Shown one piece after another: positions 24,531 through 32,346 of a stretch of 64,000 nucleotides of DNA. The notes under the pieces were generated by a model. That model had not been told where the DNA came from. It was given only the letters and a program-made list of their open reading frames with translations, and did not search any database. Positions within the stretch are counted from its first letter, which is position 1, and every line of letters starts with the position of its first letter. The translations under genes were made by a program, and so were the position numbers. Source of the stretch: Aestuariibaculum sediminum (GTDB lineage: Bacteria; Bacteroidota; Bacteroidia; Flavobacteriales; Flavobacteriaceae); contig NZ_JACVXB010000003.1 of assembly GCF_014596945.1 (NCBI RefSeq), forward strand, positions 1 through 64,000, written 5' to 3'.

Positions 24531-24877
24531 TACCAAATTAATACACGGATTACTATTTCCATTATATGTGTTCTAAACTTACTGTAGAACCATTCTTTTT
24601 TACCTGTAGAAAAGTAAATAACTTACTAGGGAAAACATTAATGGTATAATCTTTATAGGTATTAGAGGAATTTTAAATTTGGGTTTTAACACAGGAATTT
24701 GTTTGGGATTATTAAAGTCCGCAAAACTAAAAATAGTTATTAATAACCAACTATCTTTTTGTTCTTTTTGTTGCTTTTCTTAAGAAAACTCTATTAATTG
24801 CTTGTCGCTATTGTATTCTAGGCTGGCTTTTGTTAACCTGATGTTGCTCCAGCTGAATTTAATTGCAACATCATGCC
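24531..24877. other. Intergenic region with a possible gene-end remnant and an inverted repeat
   Basis: No intact gene seen. On the minus strand 24877-24780 reads without a stop as a natural-looking tail (NIRLTKASLEYNSDKQLIEF, then Ser and TAA) but has no start codon or body, so it may be the last remnant of a lost gene. TGATGTTGC (24839-24847) and GCAACATCA (24865-24873) form a 9-bp inverted repeat just after the dehydrogenase gene; it lacks a good U-tract. Confidence 0.3.
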
Positions 24878-25846
24878 TTAATTAACCACATTTACAGGAC
24901 GCCCTTCAATAAAAGCTTCTAAATTCTGAACAGCTGTATGCATTAACCTGCTTCTGGCTTCTTTTGAAGCCCAGGCTATATGCGGTGTAATAATACAATT
25001 TTTAGCTTTTAATAATGCATTATCAACTTCTATGGGCTCCCGTGAAACGACATCAACTGCTGCTCCTGCTATTTTACCAGCATTTAAGGCATCAGCTAAA
25101 TCTTTTTCAACAATTAAACCGCCCCTCGAGGTATTTATTAACAAAGCTCCTTCCTTCATCTTACCTATATTTGCTTCATTTATAAGCCCTTCAGTTTCTT
25201 TTGATAAAGGACAATGTAAACTTATAATATCTGATGATTCGAATAACTCATCTAGTGATACAAAACTGCATGTTTCTGTTTCTAATTCTGGTTTTATTGT
25301 TCGACTATAAACAACAACATTCAATCCAAAACCTTGAGCGATCCTAGCTGTGGCCTGTCCGATACGTCCAAACCCTATAATGCCTAATGTTTTACCATCT
25401 AACTCGATTAAAGGTGTTTTCCAGAAGCAAAAATCTGGAGATTTTGTCCATTCCCCTGATTGTACAGCTTGATTATGCAACCCAATATGATGACACATCT
25501 CTAATAATAAAGCCATAGTGAATTGCGCCACGGCCCGAGTACCATACGTGGGTATATTTGTAACAACAACATTTAGTTCTTTTGCTTTTTCAATATCCAC
25601 TACATTATACCCTGTCGCTAAAACCCCAATATATTTCAAATTTGAAACCTGATTTAAAACCGCTGCAGGTAAAGGTGTTTTATTAGTAAATACTACTTCG
25701 GCATCTCCTATGGTTTTTACCACATTATTAATTTCAAAATCTGTTCGATCATGAACTATTAAATTTCCAAATTGCTTCATCCCTTCCCAGGATAAATCTC
25801 CAGGGTTTAGGGTGTAACCATCTAATACAACTATGGTTTTATTCAT
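24878..25846 (-). CDS. NAD-dependent D-2-hydroxyacid dehydrogenase
   Basis: 322-aa cytosolic enzyme of the 2-hydroxyacid dehydrogenase family, closest in style to hydroxypyruvate/glycerate dehydrogenases. The NAD-binding Rossmann motif is GKTLGIIGFGRIGQ; the catalytic Arg, Glu and His are in NTSRGGLIVEKDL, DVVSREPIEVDN and CIITPHIAWASKEAR. The exact substrate cannot be read from the sequence. Its start overlaps the end of the upstream thioredoxin-like gene by 8 nt, so both are cotranscribed. Confidence 0.9.
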   Translation of the reverse strand: MNKTIVVLDGYTLNPGDLSWEGMKQFGNLIVHDRTDFEINNVVKTIGDAEVVFTNKTPLPAAVLNQVSNLKYIGVLATGYNVVDIEKAKELNVVVTNIPTYGTRAVAQFTMALLLEMCHHIGLHNQAVQSGEWTKSPDFCFWKTPLIELDGKTLGIIGFGRIGQATARIAQGFGLNVVVYSRTIKPELETETCSFVSLDELFESSDIISLHCPLSKETEGLINEANIGKMKEGALLINTSRGGLIVEKDLADALNAGKIAGAAVDVVSREPIEVDNALLKAKNCIITPHIAWASKEARSRLMHTAVQNLEAFIEGRPVNVVN

Positions 25847-26420
25847 TTGAAGTTTCTTTTAATAAATTATCTATTGTTGTTCTTACTTTGTCACTATTCC
25901 AGTTTGCTGTTCGGTTTTCATCAATTATAATTCGACCAGATTTATCTAATAAAAAGGTTCGTGGTATGGATCTAATATTAAAATATGCAGGATAATCTTT
26001 CACAGGTCGATACACTTTAAAATTATATTGATGAGTTAATAAAAACTTGGATACTTTTTCGAAATTATCTCCGGTAACAAACAAAAATTCAATTTGGTTT
26101 TTATAGTCATCATACAACTTTTGCATACTTGGCATTTCAGCTATACATGGCGGACACCAAGTAGCCCAAAAGTTTATTAAAACTACTTTTCCTTTTGCAC
26201 TAACAAAATCATAAACCTGCTTATTTTCACCAACTAATTTCCAATTGTAATGTGGAATTGTTTTTATATCTGTTTCATTTTCTAAAGAAGGTGAAAACAA
26301 AGCGATTCCACTTTGCAAAAACACCTGAATTGGTTTACGGGTTTGTGGAATAATTACTAATATAATTAGTCCCCAAAACAACACATTTCCTATTTGACGT
26401 CTGCTTAGTTTTTGAAACAT
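25839..26420 (-). CDS. Membrane-anchored TlpA-like thioredoxin
   Basis: 193 aa. An N-terminal hydrophobic anchor (IGNVLFWGLIILVII) is followed by a periplasmic thioredoxin fold with the redox pair in NFWATWCPPCIAEMPS and the cis-Pro segment IRSIPRTFLLDKSG. It likely reduces or shuffles disulfides of exported proteins. It overlaps the downstream dehydrogenase gene by 8 nt. Whether the two cooperate is unknown. Confidence 0.9.
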   Translation of the reverse strand: MFQKLSRRQIGNVLFWGLIILVIIPQTRKPIQVFLQSGIALFSPSLENETDIKTIPHYNWKLVGENKQVYDFVSAKGKVVLINFWATWCPPCIAEMPSMQKLYDDYKNQIEFLFVTGDNFEKVSKFLLTHQYNFKVYRPVKDYPAYFNIRSIPRTFLLDKSGRIIIDENRTANWNSDKVRTTIDNLLKETSNE

Positions 26421-26451
26421 GATAAATTGATACTATACTTTAAAAGTTAAA

Positions 26452-26499
26452 ATAAAAAAAAGTATAGTGCTAAATTAAAAATATCTAACACTATACTTT
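26452..26499 (-). terminator. Terminator of the lipoprotein gene at 26528
   Basis: On the minus strand AAAGTATAGTG (26499-26489) pairs with CACTATACTTT (26469-26459) around a 19-nt loop and runs into a U-rich tract. A further copy of the arm sequence lies at 26432-26442, near the start of the thioredoxin gene. Confidence 0.65.
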
Positions 26500-26527
26500 A
26501 CTGAATTATAAACTTTCTTAAAAGTCT

Positions 26528-27394
26528 TTATCTGGAAACCGTTCCTGTAAGCTCAGACAACGGACCTACAGTTAAACTTAAAGTAGCATGGTCCGCGGCG
26601 TTTGTGGGTATGTTGGCCATTAGTGGTTTAAATGCAAATGGAGCAGAACTATTGTCAGGATATGGCTCCACTGAAATAACAGTTACAGCACCTCTTAAAT
26701 CCGTTGGGAAGGTAAGACCGGTAGGTGCATTTTGGATATAATCTTCACCCGGAAAAGGAGGCCCGTCGTTAATACTACCTTTAAATGTAGAAGTTGTAGC
26801 ATTATCATCAAAACCAGAAACACTACTAAAAGTACCTGTGCTAATAGGCTGACCATTCATAACTACCCATCCTTCATATTTCCACCCAGAATTTAACTCA
26901 GGTAAGTCTAGACCTGTGGCTGGTGAACCACTAGATAAATCCAAAAACCAAACACCACTAAATTCATTGGTATTATTGCCGTTAGTAGGTGTTGCCAGAA
27001 TATATTTTCCTGAAGATTCTGAAAAATCACCTACTACGGCTTTGGAATTAATTATGGCTTGATTCAGGGCAAAATCACCAGCTAATATTTTTGTATTGGA
27101 GGGAGCAGGGTCTGTATCATTTTTTGGCTCAATAGATAAAACAAAGGTTGTCGCAAGTTGCAAATCTTTAGCACTTACTGTAAACTCCTGAGGAAAGGTA
27201 ACACTTGAGAACACACCTGTTGATATAGGTGCCCCATTAACAATTATCCAACCTTCATACACAAAATCATCACCAAGCGCCTCTAAACCTTGTAGATTTA
27301 GTGTTAAAGTGTTACTAGTATTGTCATCGTCATCGGAACAGGAAAACACGAAACTAGTTAACACCAGCAAGAGAATAAACGTTTTTTTCATCAT
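26528..27394 (-). CDS. Lipoprotein with two anti-sigma-K-like repeats
   Basis: 288 aa. Lipoprotein signal ending FVFSC followed by SDDDDN, the surface-export signature of flavobacteria. Two homologous halves can be aligned: YEGWIIVNGAPISTGVFSSV and YEGWVVMNGQPISTGTFSSV, each followed by a VLSIEP or VISVEP strand and a P-A-P-x-x-x-K-x-L/M-A-x-x-x segment. The W-x-V-N/M-G-x-P-x-S-x-G pattern resembles the C-terminal domain of RskA-like anti-sigma factors, but there is no membrane anti-sigma part, so a regulatory role is not implied. It lies downstream of the Crp/Fnr gene with a perfect palindrome between them. Confidence 0.7.
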   Translation of the reverse strand: MMKKTFILLLVLTSFVFSCSDDDDNTSNTLTLNLQGLEALGDDFVYEGWIIVNGAPISTGVFSSVTFPQEFTVSAKDLQLATTFVLSIEPKNDTDPAPSNTKILAGDFALNQAIINSKAVVGDFSESSGKYILATPTNGNNTNEFSGVWFLDLSSGSPATGLDLPELNSGWKYEGWVVMNGQPISTGTFSSVSGFDDNATTSTFKGSINDGPPFPGEDYIQNAPTGLTFPTDLRGAVTVISVEPYPDNSSAPFAFKPLMANIPTNAADHATLSLTVGPLSELTGTVSR

Positions 27395-27446
27395 AACTTT
27401 TAATTTTTTAAATTATTAATTAAAATTAGGTGTTATGATTTGCACA

Positions 27447-27468
27447 AAATGTTAGCTAGCTAACATTT
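27447..27468. promoter_or_regulatory. 22-bp perfect palindrome with Crp/Fnr-site geometry
   Basis: Half-site AAATGTTAGCT is followed immediately by its exact complement. The core is TGTTA-N6-TAACA, the spacing of Crp/Fnr operators. It overlaps the stop codon of the Crp/Fnr gene (27456-27458) and lies 53 nt upstream of the lipoprotein ATG. It may be the binding site through which the adjacent regulator controls the lipoprotein gene. A hairpin role is the alternative; no U-tract follows. Confidence 0.55.
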
Positions 27469-28136
27469 GGTAATTTTTTTCGCAATCGGATTTCCTTTCG
27501 GTTAAAGTCTATGTACTGTTCTTCTTTTAGTTCTTTTAATAATATATTTAAAGTAGGTCGCGACGTCCCGATTAATGACGCAATATCCTTTTGAGTATAG
27601 GGGTGTTTTATAATAGTTTGTTCAGTTTCTTTGCAATCGTAGCCATATTCCGCACACATATCGCCAAGAAACTCTATTAACCTGGTTTTACAATCTTTAA
27701 ACATTAGCAACTTTAGTCGCCGTTCTAATTTTTTAAATCGAAAACCGATGAATTTATATATTTTAAAACTAAATGTTTGATTATCGCGCATTAAATTATA
27801 CATCGTATCGACACCTATAGGGCATATACTTGTTGCGTTGTCTATGGATTGAGCGAACTCTTGCCGAACAGATTCCCCTAATATAGCAGTCTCACCGAAT
27901 AATTCGCCTTTTGTTAAAATAGCCTTTACAACTTCCTCACCATCTTCACCATAATAACCCAGTTTTACCTTGCCTTTTTCAATAAGGTAAACTTTACTTG
28001 CCTGGTCGTCTTCAAAATAAATATAATCGCTTTTTTTATAATGGTCGAATTCGTGATTAGCTTTATAAGCTTTAAACTTATGCGGACAAAGAATTTTAAA
28101 TAAATTTACGTCTTCAAAAAACCAAATGGGGCTCAT
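27456..28136 (-). CDS. Crp/Fnr family transcription regulator
   Basis: 226 aa. N-terminal cyclic-nucleotide-binding-type beta barrel (DYIYFEDDQASKVYLIEKGKV, GELFGETAIL) and C-terminal winged helix with YTQKDIASLIGTSRPTLNILL as the DNA-reading helices. The barrel lacks the RxS/T cAMP pocket and the Fnr cysteine pattern, so the ligand is unknown. An inverted repeat upstream (28155-28184) may be an autoregulatory site, and a Crp-type palindrome overlaps its stop codon. Confidence 0.9.
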   Translation of the reverse strand: MSPIWFFEDVNLFKILCPHKFKAYKANHEFDHYKKSDYIYFEDDQASKVYLIEKGKVKLGYYGEDGEEVVKAILTKGELFGETAILGESVRQEFAQSIDNATSICPIGVDTMYNLMRDNQTFSFKIYKFIGFRFKKLERRLKLLMFKDCKTRLIEFLGDMCAEYGYDCKETEQTIIKHPYTQKDIASLIGTSRPTLNILLKELKEEQYIDFNRKEIRLRKKLPNVS

Positions 28137-28154
28137 TTTTTTGTTATTTAATTA

Positions 28155-28184
28155 ATTTACAACTCATAGACTAAAGTCGTAAAT
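28155..28184 (-). promoter_or_regulatory. Inverted repeat upstream of the Crp/Fnr gene
   Basis: ATTTACAACT (28155-28164) and AGTCGTAAAT (28175-28184) are inverted repeats with one mismatch and a 10-nt spacer, 19 nt before the ATG. Placement fits an operator for autoregulation; not otherwise supported. Confidence 0.4.
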
Positions 28185-28207
28185 AGTTGAAAATATTACA
28201 AAAAGGC

Positions 28208-28236
28208 ACAAAAAAACCTCCATAATAGGAGGTTTT
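28208..28236 (-). terminator. Terminator of the DUF5606 gene
   Basis: AAAACCTCC (28213-28221) pairs with GGAGGTTTT (28228-28236) around ATAATA; on the minus strand a long U-run follows (A-run from 28210). Confidence 0.8.
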
Positions 28237-28261
28237 AAAAATAAGTATTTGGACGATACTT

Positions 28262-28699
28262 TTATTTTTCTGTTTCGTTAGAAACAGGAGTTTCCTCTGC
28301 TTCTTCGTCATTAAAGTCTTCTAATAAACCGTGCTTTTGTAAGAGGTTATACCATTGAATAACTTTCTTAATATCGCTGGCGTACACGCGATCTTCATCG
28401 TAATCTGGTAAGATTTCAAAGAAATACTCTTCTAATTTATCTTTACTAGCCTTAGGTGCCACTGATGCTATCTCGCGGTTTTCTTTCGCTTTAATGTTTT
28501 CAAAAACCTGCTTTAATGGTACTTCTTCTGTTAAAGTATAAATAGCAATTTCACTTAAAACACTAACATTTTGTTGAATACCAACAGAAATACGTTTATT
28601 ATCTATTAATGATTCTGCAACAAAACCTGCACGCGTTTGTGCTACTAATTTATACAAACCCGGTTTTCCTGCGATTGAAAGTACTTTATCTAAATTCAT
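28262..28699 (-). CDS. DUF5606 domain protein
   Basis: 145 aa, a conserved Bacteroidota protein of unknown role. The N-terminal half (MNLDKVLSIAGKPGLYKL, AGFVAESLIDNKRISVG, NVSVLSEIAIYTL) looks like a small beta-barrel; the C-terminal half has an acidic helical tail (VYASDIKKVIQWYNLLQKHG, EEAEETPVSNETEK). It lies directly downstream of def in the same orientation, an order I recall in other flavobacteria, which hints at a role linked to protein maturation. That link is inference. Confidence 0.8.
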   Translation of the reverse strand: MNLDKVLSIAGKPGLYKLVAQTRAGFVAESLIDNKRISVGIQQNVSVLSEIAIYTLTEEVPLKQVFENIKAKENREIASVAPKASKDKLEEYFFEILPDYDEDRVYASDIKKVIQWYNLLQKHGLLEDFNDEEAEETPVSNETEK

Positions 28700-28753
28700 A
28701 TTTTATTTTTTGAAAGTCGCAAATATCAACTGTTTATTGATGTCTTGCAAATA

Positions 28754-29344
28754 TTATCGTTTCTTTTTTTGAGCTGGAAAACGCATTCTGTAATCCACAT
28801 TTATTTTCCCTTTCGAGATATTTGCTAAACGTCCTTTGATTAAGCGCTTTTTTAATGCCGATAACTTATCCGTAAATAATATCCCCTCGATATGGTCGTA
28901 TTCATGCTGAATGACACGAGCTATCAAACCATCGAAAACTTCGGTTTTCTCTTCAAAATTTTCATCCAAGTATTCGATAGTTATTTTAGGTTTTCTGTAA
29001 ACGTCTTCACGCACATCTGGAATACTTAAACAACCTTCATTAAACCCCCATTCTTCGCCTTCCTCTTCTACAATTGTAGCATTTATAAATACACGCTTAA
29101 ATCCATCTAATTCCTTTTTCTGATCTGCTGTTAATTCTTCATCTTCAGCAAAAGGAGAAGCATCTATTACAAACAATCGAATTGGTAAACCTATTTGTGG
29201 CGCTGCCAAGCCAACACCGTAAGCATTGTACATGGTTTCGAACATATTACCGATTAACTCGTCTAGTTTAGGGTAATCTTCATTTATATCTTCTCCTACT
29301 TTTTTTAAAACAGGATCGCCATAAGCTACAATAGGTAATATCAT
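28754..29344 (-). CDS. def: Peptide deformylase
   Basis: 196-aa metalloenzyme that removes the N-formyl group from new proteins. The three family motifs are present: GVGLAAPQIG, EGCLSIP with the metal Cys, and HEYDHIEG with two metal His and the catalytic Glu. An insertion rich in Asp/Glu (AEDEELTADQKKELDG) is typical of Bacteroidota enzymes. The -7 element TATTTTTG at 29376-29369 drives it. Confidence 0.96.
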   Translation of the reverse strand: MILPIVAYGDPVLKKVGEDINEDYPKLDELIGNMFETMYNAYGVGLAAPQIGLPIRLFVIDASPFAEDEELTADQKKELDGFKRVFINATIVEEEGEEWGFNEGCLSIPDVREDVYRKPKITIEYLDENFEEKTEVFDGLIARVIQHEYDHIEGILFTDKLSALKKRLIKGRLANISKGKINVDYRMRFPAQKKKR

Positions 29345-29368
29345 ATTTGTTATCTGTTATATTTTTTG

Positions 29369-29376
29369 CAAAAATA
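29369..29376 (-). promoter_or_regulatory. def -7 promoter element
   Basis: TATTTTTG on the minus strand, 24 nt before the def ATG; no clear -33 TTG. Confidence 0.5.
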
Positions 29377-29412
29377 CAATTCTAAAAAATAAAACCTGTT
29401 AAATAAGTCCAT

Positions 29413-29446
29413 AAAAAAACTCTCCGAATTACGGAGAGTTTTTTTT
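29413..29446. terminator. Terminator of the T9SS cargo gene
   Basis: ACTCTCCG (29419-29426) pairs with CGGAGAGT (29432-29439) around AATTA, flanked by A6 and T7. It separates the T9SS cargo gene from def. Confidence 0.9.
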
Positions 29447-29463
29447 ATGTTTAAAATTAAATG

Positions 29464-30069
29464 TTATTTAGAAATAACAATTTTTTTAGATATTGTTATT
29501 TGCTCTGTACTTAATTTAACAAGATAAAGACCATTAACCAAGTTACTGATATTTATATCTTTAGATTTAGCATCGACCATATTACCGACAAAAACTAAAC
29601 GTCCGGTAATATTATAGATTTCAATTTTTGCCGATAAATTAAAAGCAGAAGCAACATTAATAATATTCCCCTTCACAACAGGGCTAGGGTAAATTTTTAA
29701 TTCTTTATTAATTAATTCAAAAGCTTCAACCGGTAAAGTCCCTCCTGAATATGAGCAGCTCGTATCAAAACCACTACTCACAACAAAACCTTGTCCTGTA
29801 AGCGCATCATTTCCTGAATTTAATGTGTAAGAAGACAATGTTGAACTACATGCACTTGTATCTAAAGTAAATGTAGAGGAAACTGAAGTACCATTATCTA
29901 CCACTGTAATAGACGATGGCATCGAAGCACAGGCTACAGAGTTATTAGGATAATAAAACACAATAGCTGTTCCGTTTTGGATAGCACCTCCAGATTCTGG
30001 ACAGGGCTGCGCAAAACTAAAATTAACACATAGCATGAAAGCTATAAGTAAAAAGTAAATTTGTTTCAT
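29464..30069 (-). CDS. Small secreted protein with T9SS type A sorting domain
   Basis: 201 aa. Sec signal (ending SFAQ), a short Ser/Thr/Cys-rich mature region of about 90 residues with six cysteines (CPES, CASM, SACSS, SCSY), then a type A T9SS C-terminal domain: KELKIYPSPVVKGNIINV, AKIEIYNITGRLVF, INISNLVNGLYLVKL and KKIVISK. It is therefore exported across the outer membrane by the PorT/SprA machinery. Function of the cysteine-rich head unknown. It sits between ruvX and def and has its own terminator. Confidence 0.9.
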   Translation of the reverse strand: MKQIYFLLIAFMLCVNFSFAQPCPESGGAIQNGTAIVFYYPNNSVACASMPSSITVVDNGTSVSSTFTLDTSACSSTLSSYTLNSGNDALTGQGFVVSSGFDTSCSYSGGTLPVEAFELINKELKIYPSPVVKGNIINVASAFNLSAKIEIYNITGRLVFVGNMVDAKSKDINISNLVNGLYLVKLSTEQITISKKIVISK

Positions 30070-30136
30070 AATTAAAAATTGGTTTAGGGTTAATATGTAA
30101 AATTTGAACTTTTATCATGAAACCATAACATTCTAA

Positions 30137-30547
30137 TTATTTAGAATACAAATAACTTTGTAAGATAAGTGTGGCACTAATTTCATCAACTAATGCTTTA
30201 TTTTTTCGTTGCTTCTTTTTTAACCCGCTATCTATCATGGTTTGAAAGGCCATTTTAGAAGTAAAGCGTTCATCAACTCTAAAAACTGGTATATTTGGGA
30301 TTTGTTTACTTAATTTTTCTAAAAAAGGAATAATTAATGCCTCGCTCTCAGATGCCGTATTATCCATTTGCTTAGGCTCTCCTACTACAAATAATTCTAC
30401 ATCTTCTTGACTCGTATAATCCTTTAAAAAGGCTATTAATTCTTTTGTATCAACTGTGGTTAGCCCAGATGCAATAATTTGTAATTCATCGGTAACAGCA
30501 ATTCCTGTTCGCTTCTTCCCATAATCTATCGCTAATATTCGAGCCAT
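30137..30547 (-). CDS. ruvX: Putative pre-16S rRNA nuclease / Holliday junction resolvase YqgF
   Basis: 136-aa RNase H-fold protein. Motifs MARILAIDYGKKRTGIAVTD, VELFVVGEPKQMDNT and FRVDERFTSKMAF carry the conserved Asp, Glu and Asp metal ligands. Known from relatives to be involved in 16S rRNA 5' processing; older literature calls it a Holliday junction resolvase. Length normal. Confidence 0.93.
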   Translation of the reverse strand: MARILAIDYGKKRTGIAVTDELQIIASGLTTVDTKELIAFLKDYTSQEDVELFVVGEPKQMDNTASESEALIIPFLEKLSKQIPNIPVFRVDERFTSKMAFQTMIDSGLKKKQRKNKALVDEISATLILQSYLYSK

Positions 30548-30613
30548 TAAAAGTGTTTAATCAAAAATAGTATTTAATATTAATAAACTGACATAATTAT
30601 CAAAATTATCGCT

Positions 30614-30648
30614 AAAAAAAATGACTACTAAGGTTAGTAGTCATTTTT
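30614..30648. terminator. Terminator upstream of ruvX
   Basis: ATGACTACTA (30621-30630) pairs with TAGTAGTCAT (30635-30644) around a 4-nt loop, with A7 on one side and T4 on the other. It ends the small secreted protein gene at 30689 (minus strand). Confidence 0.8.
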
Positions 30649-30688
30649 ATATATAAACTTAAAATATCAACATGCATCAAATGCTTTA

Positions 30689-30994
30689 TTATGCTTTAAT
30701 AACTTTATTGATTTTAGGAAATAAAAGGCTTAAATTATCTACGTTTCTAATTTTGTTATAATACTTTCTTATATCACTAGTAGATTGAGCAATTGCTTCT
30801 TTAACTTCTGAAGAATCAATAAGTTCAACCATATTTGAATTATTTGTTACCTTCTTATTAGAAGTAACAACCTCACGACTTACTTCTGAAACCTTAACAA
30901 TGGTATCTTCATTATTTACTTTAGAAGTATTTTGTGCACTAGCAATAGAAACTGAAAATAAAAAAACGATTAGGATGTAGATATTTGTTTTCAT
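30689..30994 (-). CDS. Small exported protein of unknown function
   Basis: 101 aa from ATG 30994 (the frame is open 13 codons further). Signal peptide MKTNIYILIVFLFSVSIASAQ, then a polar Asn/Ser/Lys-rich region (NTSKVNNEDTIVKVSEVSR) and a helical C-terminus (SDIRKYYNKIRNVDNLSLLF). No family recognised. Confidence 0.6.
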   Translation of the reverse strand: MKTNIYILIVFLFSVSIASAQNTSKVNNEDTIVKVSEVSREVVTSNKKVTNNSNMVELIDSSEVKEAIAQSTSDIRKYYNKIRNVDNLSLLFPKINKVIKA

Positions 30995-31033
30995 ATTGTT
31001 TGGGGTTGTTTGTTGAGTCAAAGATATATTCAC

Positions 31034-31389
31034 ATCGCGCGTTCATCACAAATTATTAGATGTAGCATACTGATTTTTCGTTAATTAGAACAGTGACTTT
31101 TTTTATCGACAAACAGATAAAAACACCAATTTTTACGTTTAAAAACATCTAAAATGTATTTTATCGATGATTTTATTTTCTTAAAAGACAAAACACCTAG
31201 ATTTCCCAGCGGAAAATCATCGATAAACAACACTCTTAAATTGTGGTACGCCCCTATTATTAAAATAGGATTTTACACTAGTATTCAATTTTTACATCCA
31301 ATAAACAACATGAAAATCCAATAAATCTCAATAATGAAAACAATCAATTTTAATTATAGTTTATTACGCCTTATTTAAGCTATACATAT
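31034..31389. other. Long intergenic region with a 15-bp inverted repeat
   Basis: No gene seen. TTTATCGATGATTTT (31160-31174) and AAAATCATCGATAAA (31213-31227) are perfect inverted repeats 38 nt apart; a small TTTCC-CAGC-GGAAA hairpin (about 31202-31215) overlaps the right arm. A related TTTATCGA occurs near 31100. Confidence 0.5.
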
Positions 31390-31397
31390 TATATTTG
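31390..31397 (+). promoter_or_regulatory. dapD -7 promoter element
   Basis: TATATTTG, 18 nt before ATG 31416. An upstream in-frame TTG (31395-31397) is part of this element, so it cannot be the start codon. Confidence 0.6.
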
Positions 31398-31415
31398 TGC
31401 AAAATTTTATTACTG

Positions 31416-32231
31416 ATGACAGAATTAAGAGAAATCATTGAACAAGCTTGGGAAAACAGAGATCTATTAAAAGATGAAAAAACAACATCGGCTATTAGAA
31501 AAGTTGTTGACCTTATAGATAAAGGAGAATTAAGAGTTGCTGAACCAGTAGAAAATGGTTGGCAAGTAAACGAATGGGTTAAGAAAGCCGTAGTGTTGTA
31601 CTTCCCGATTCAAAAAATGGAAACTATAGAATGTGGACCGTTAGAATTCCACGATAAAATTCCTTTAAAAACAGGTTATGCTGAAAAAGGAATTCGTGTC
31701 GTACCACACGCTGTTGCAAGACATGGTGCTTATATATCTCCAGGAACGATTTTAATGCCTAGTTATGTAAATATTGGTGCTTACGTAGACGAAGGCACTA
31801 TGGTTGACACTTGGGCTACTGTTGGAAGTTGTGCACAAATTGGTAAAAACGTACACCTTTCTGGAGGTGTTGGAATTGGCGGTGTTTTAGAACCATTGCA
31901 AGCTGCTCCAGTAATTATTGAAGACAATGTATTTGTTGGTTCGCGTTGTATCGTTGTTGAAGGTGTTCATGTTGAAAAAGAAGCTGTATTAGGTGCTAAT
32001 GTAGTTTTAACCATGAGTACTAAAATTATTGACGTAACTGGAGATGAGCCTGTTGAAATGAAAGGACGTGTTCCAGCGCGCTCTGTAGTCATTCCAGGAA
32101 GTTACACTAAAAAATTCGCTGCCGGTGAATACCAAGTACCATGTGCTTTAATCATTGGAAAACGTAAAGAAAGTACAGATAAGAAAACATCTTTAAACGA
32201 TGCACTTCGTGAGAATGATGTAGCTGTTTAA
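31416..32231 (+). CDS. dapD: Tetrahydrodipicolinate N-succinyltransferase
   Basis: 271-aa trimeric enzyme of lysine and diaminopimelate synthesis, succinylating tetrahydrodipicolinate. An N-terminal helical domain (MTELREIIEQAWENRDLL) is followed by left-handed beta-helix hexapeptide repeats (GTILMPSYVNIGAYVDEGTM, GVGIGGVLEPLQAAPVIIED, SRCIVVEGVHVEKEAVLGAN). Length is typical. It is a single gene with its own promoter and terminator. Confidence 0.96.
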   Translation: MTELREIIEQAWENRDLLKDEKTTSAIRKVVDLIDKGELRVAEPVENGWQVNEWVKKAVVLYFPIQKMETIECGPLEFHDKIPLKTGYAEKGIRVVPHAVARHGAYISPGTILMPSYVNIGAYVDEGTMVDTWATVGSCAQIGKNVHLSGGVGIGGVLEPLQAAPVIIEDNVFVGSRCIVVEGVHVEKEAVLGANVVLTMSTKIIDVTGDEPVEMKGRVPARSVVIPGSYTKKFAAGEYQVPCALIIGKRKESTDKKTSLNDALRENDVAV

Positions 32232-32253
32232 TACAAAAAATATTATATATAAG

Positions 32254-32300
32254 AAATAACTACCTTGATATACATAAATTGAGGTAGTTATTTTATTTTT
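32254..32300 (+). terminator. dapD terminator
   Basis: AAATAACTACCT (32254-32265) pairs with AGGTAGTTATTT (32282-32293), followed by TTATTTTT-type sequence. Confidence 0.8.
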
Positions 32301-32346
32301 ATCCCAAATTAAAAGTCGATTTTAAAAAACTTTAACCATTCAAAAT

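Noticed and set aside
26432-26442. ACTATACTTTA as a second operator copy before the thioredoxin gene
   Set aside because: The matching pair at 26459-26499 is best read as a terminator hairpin; one extra copy alone is not convincing.
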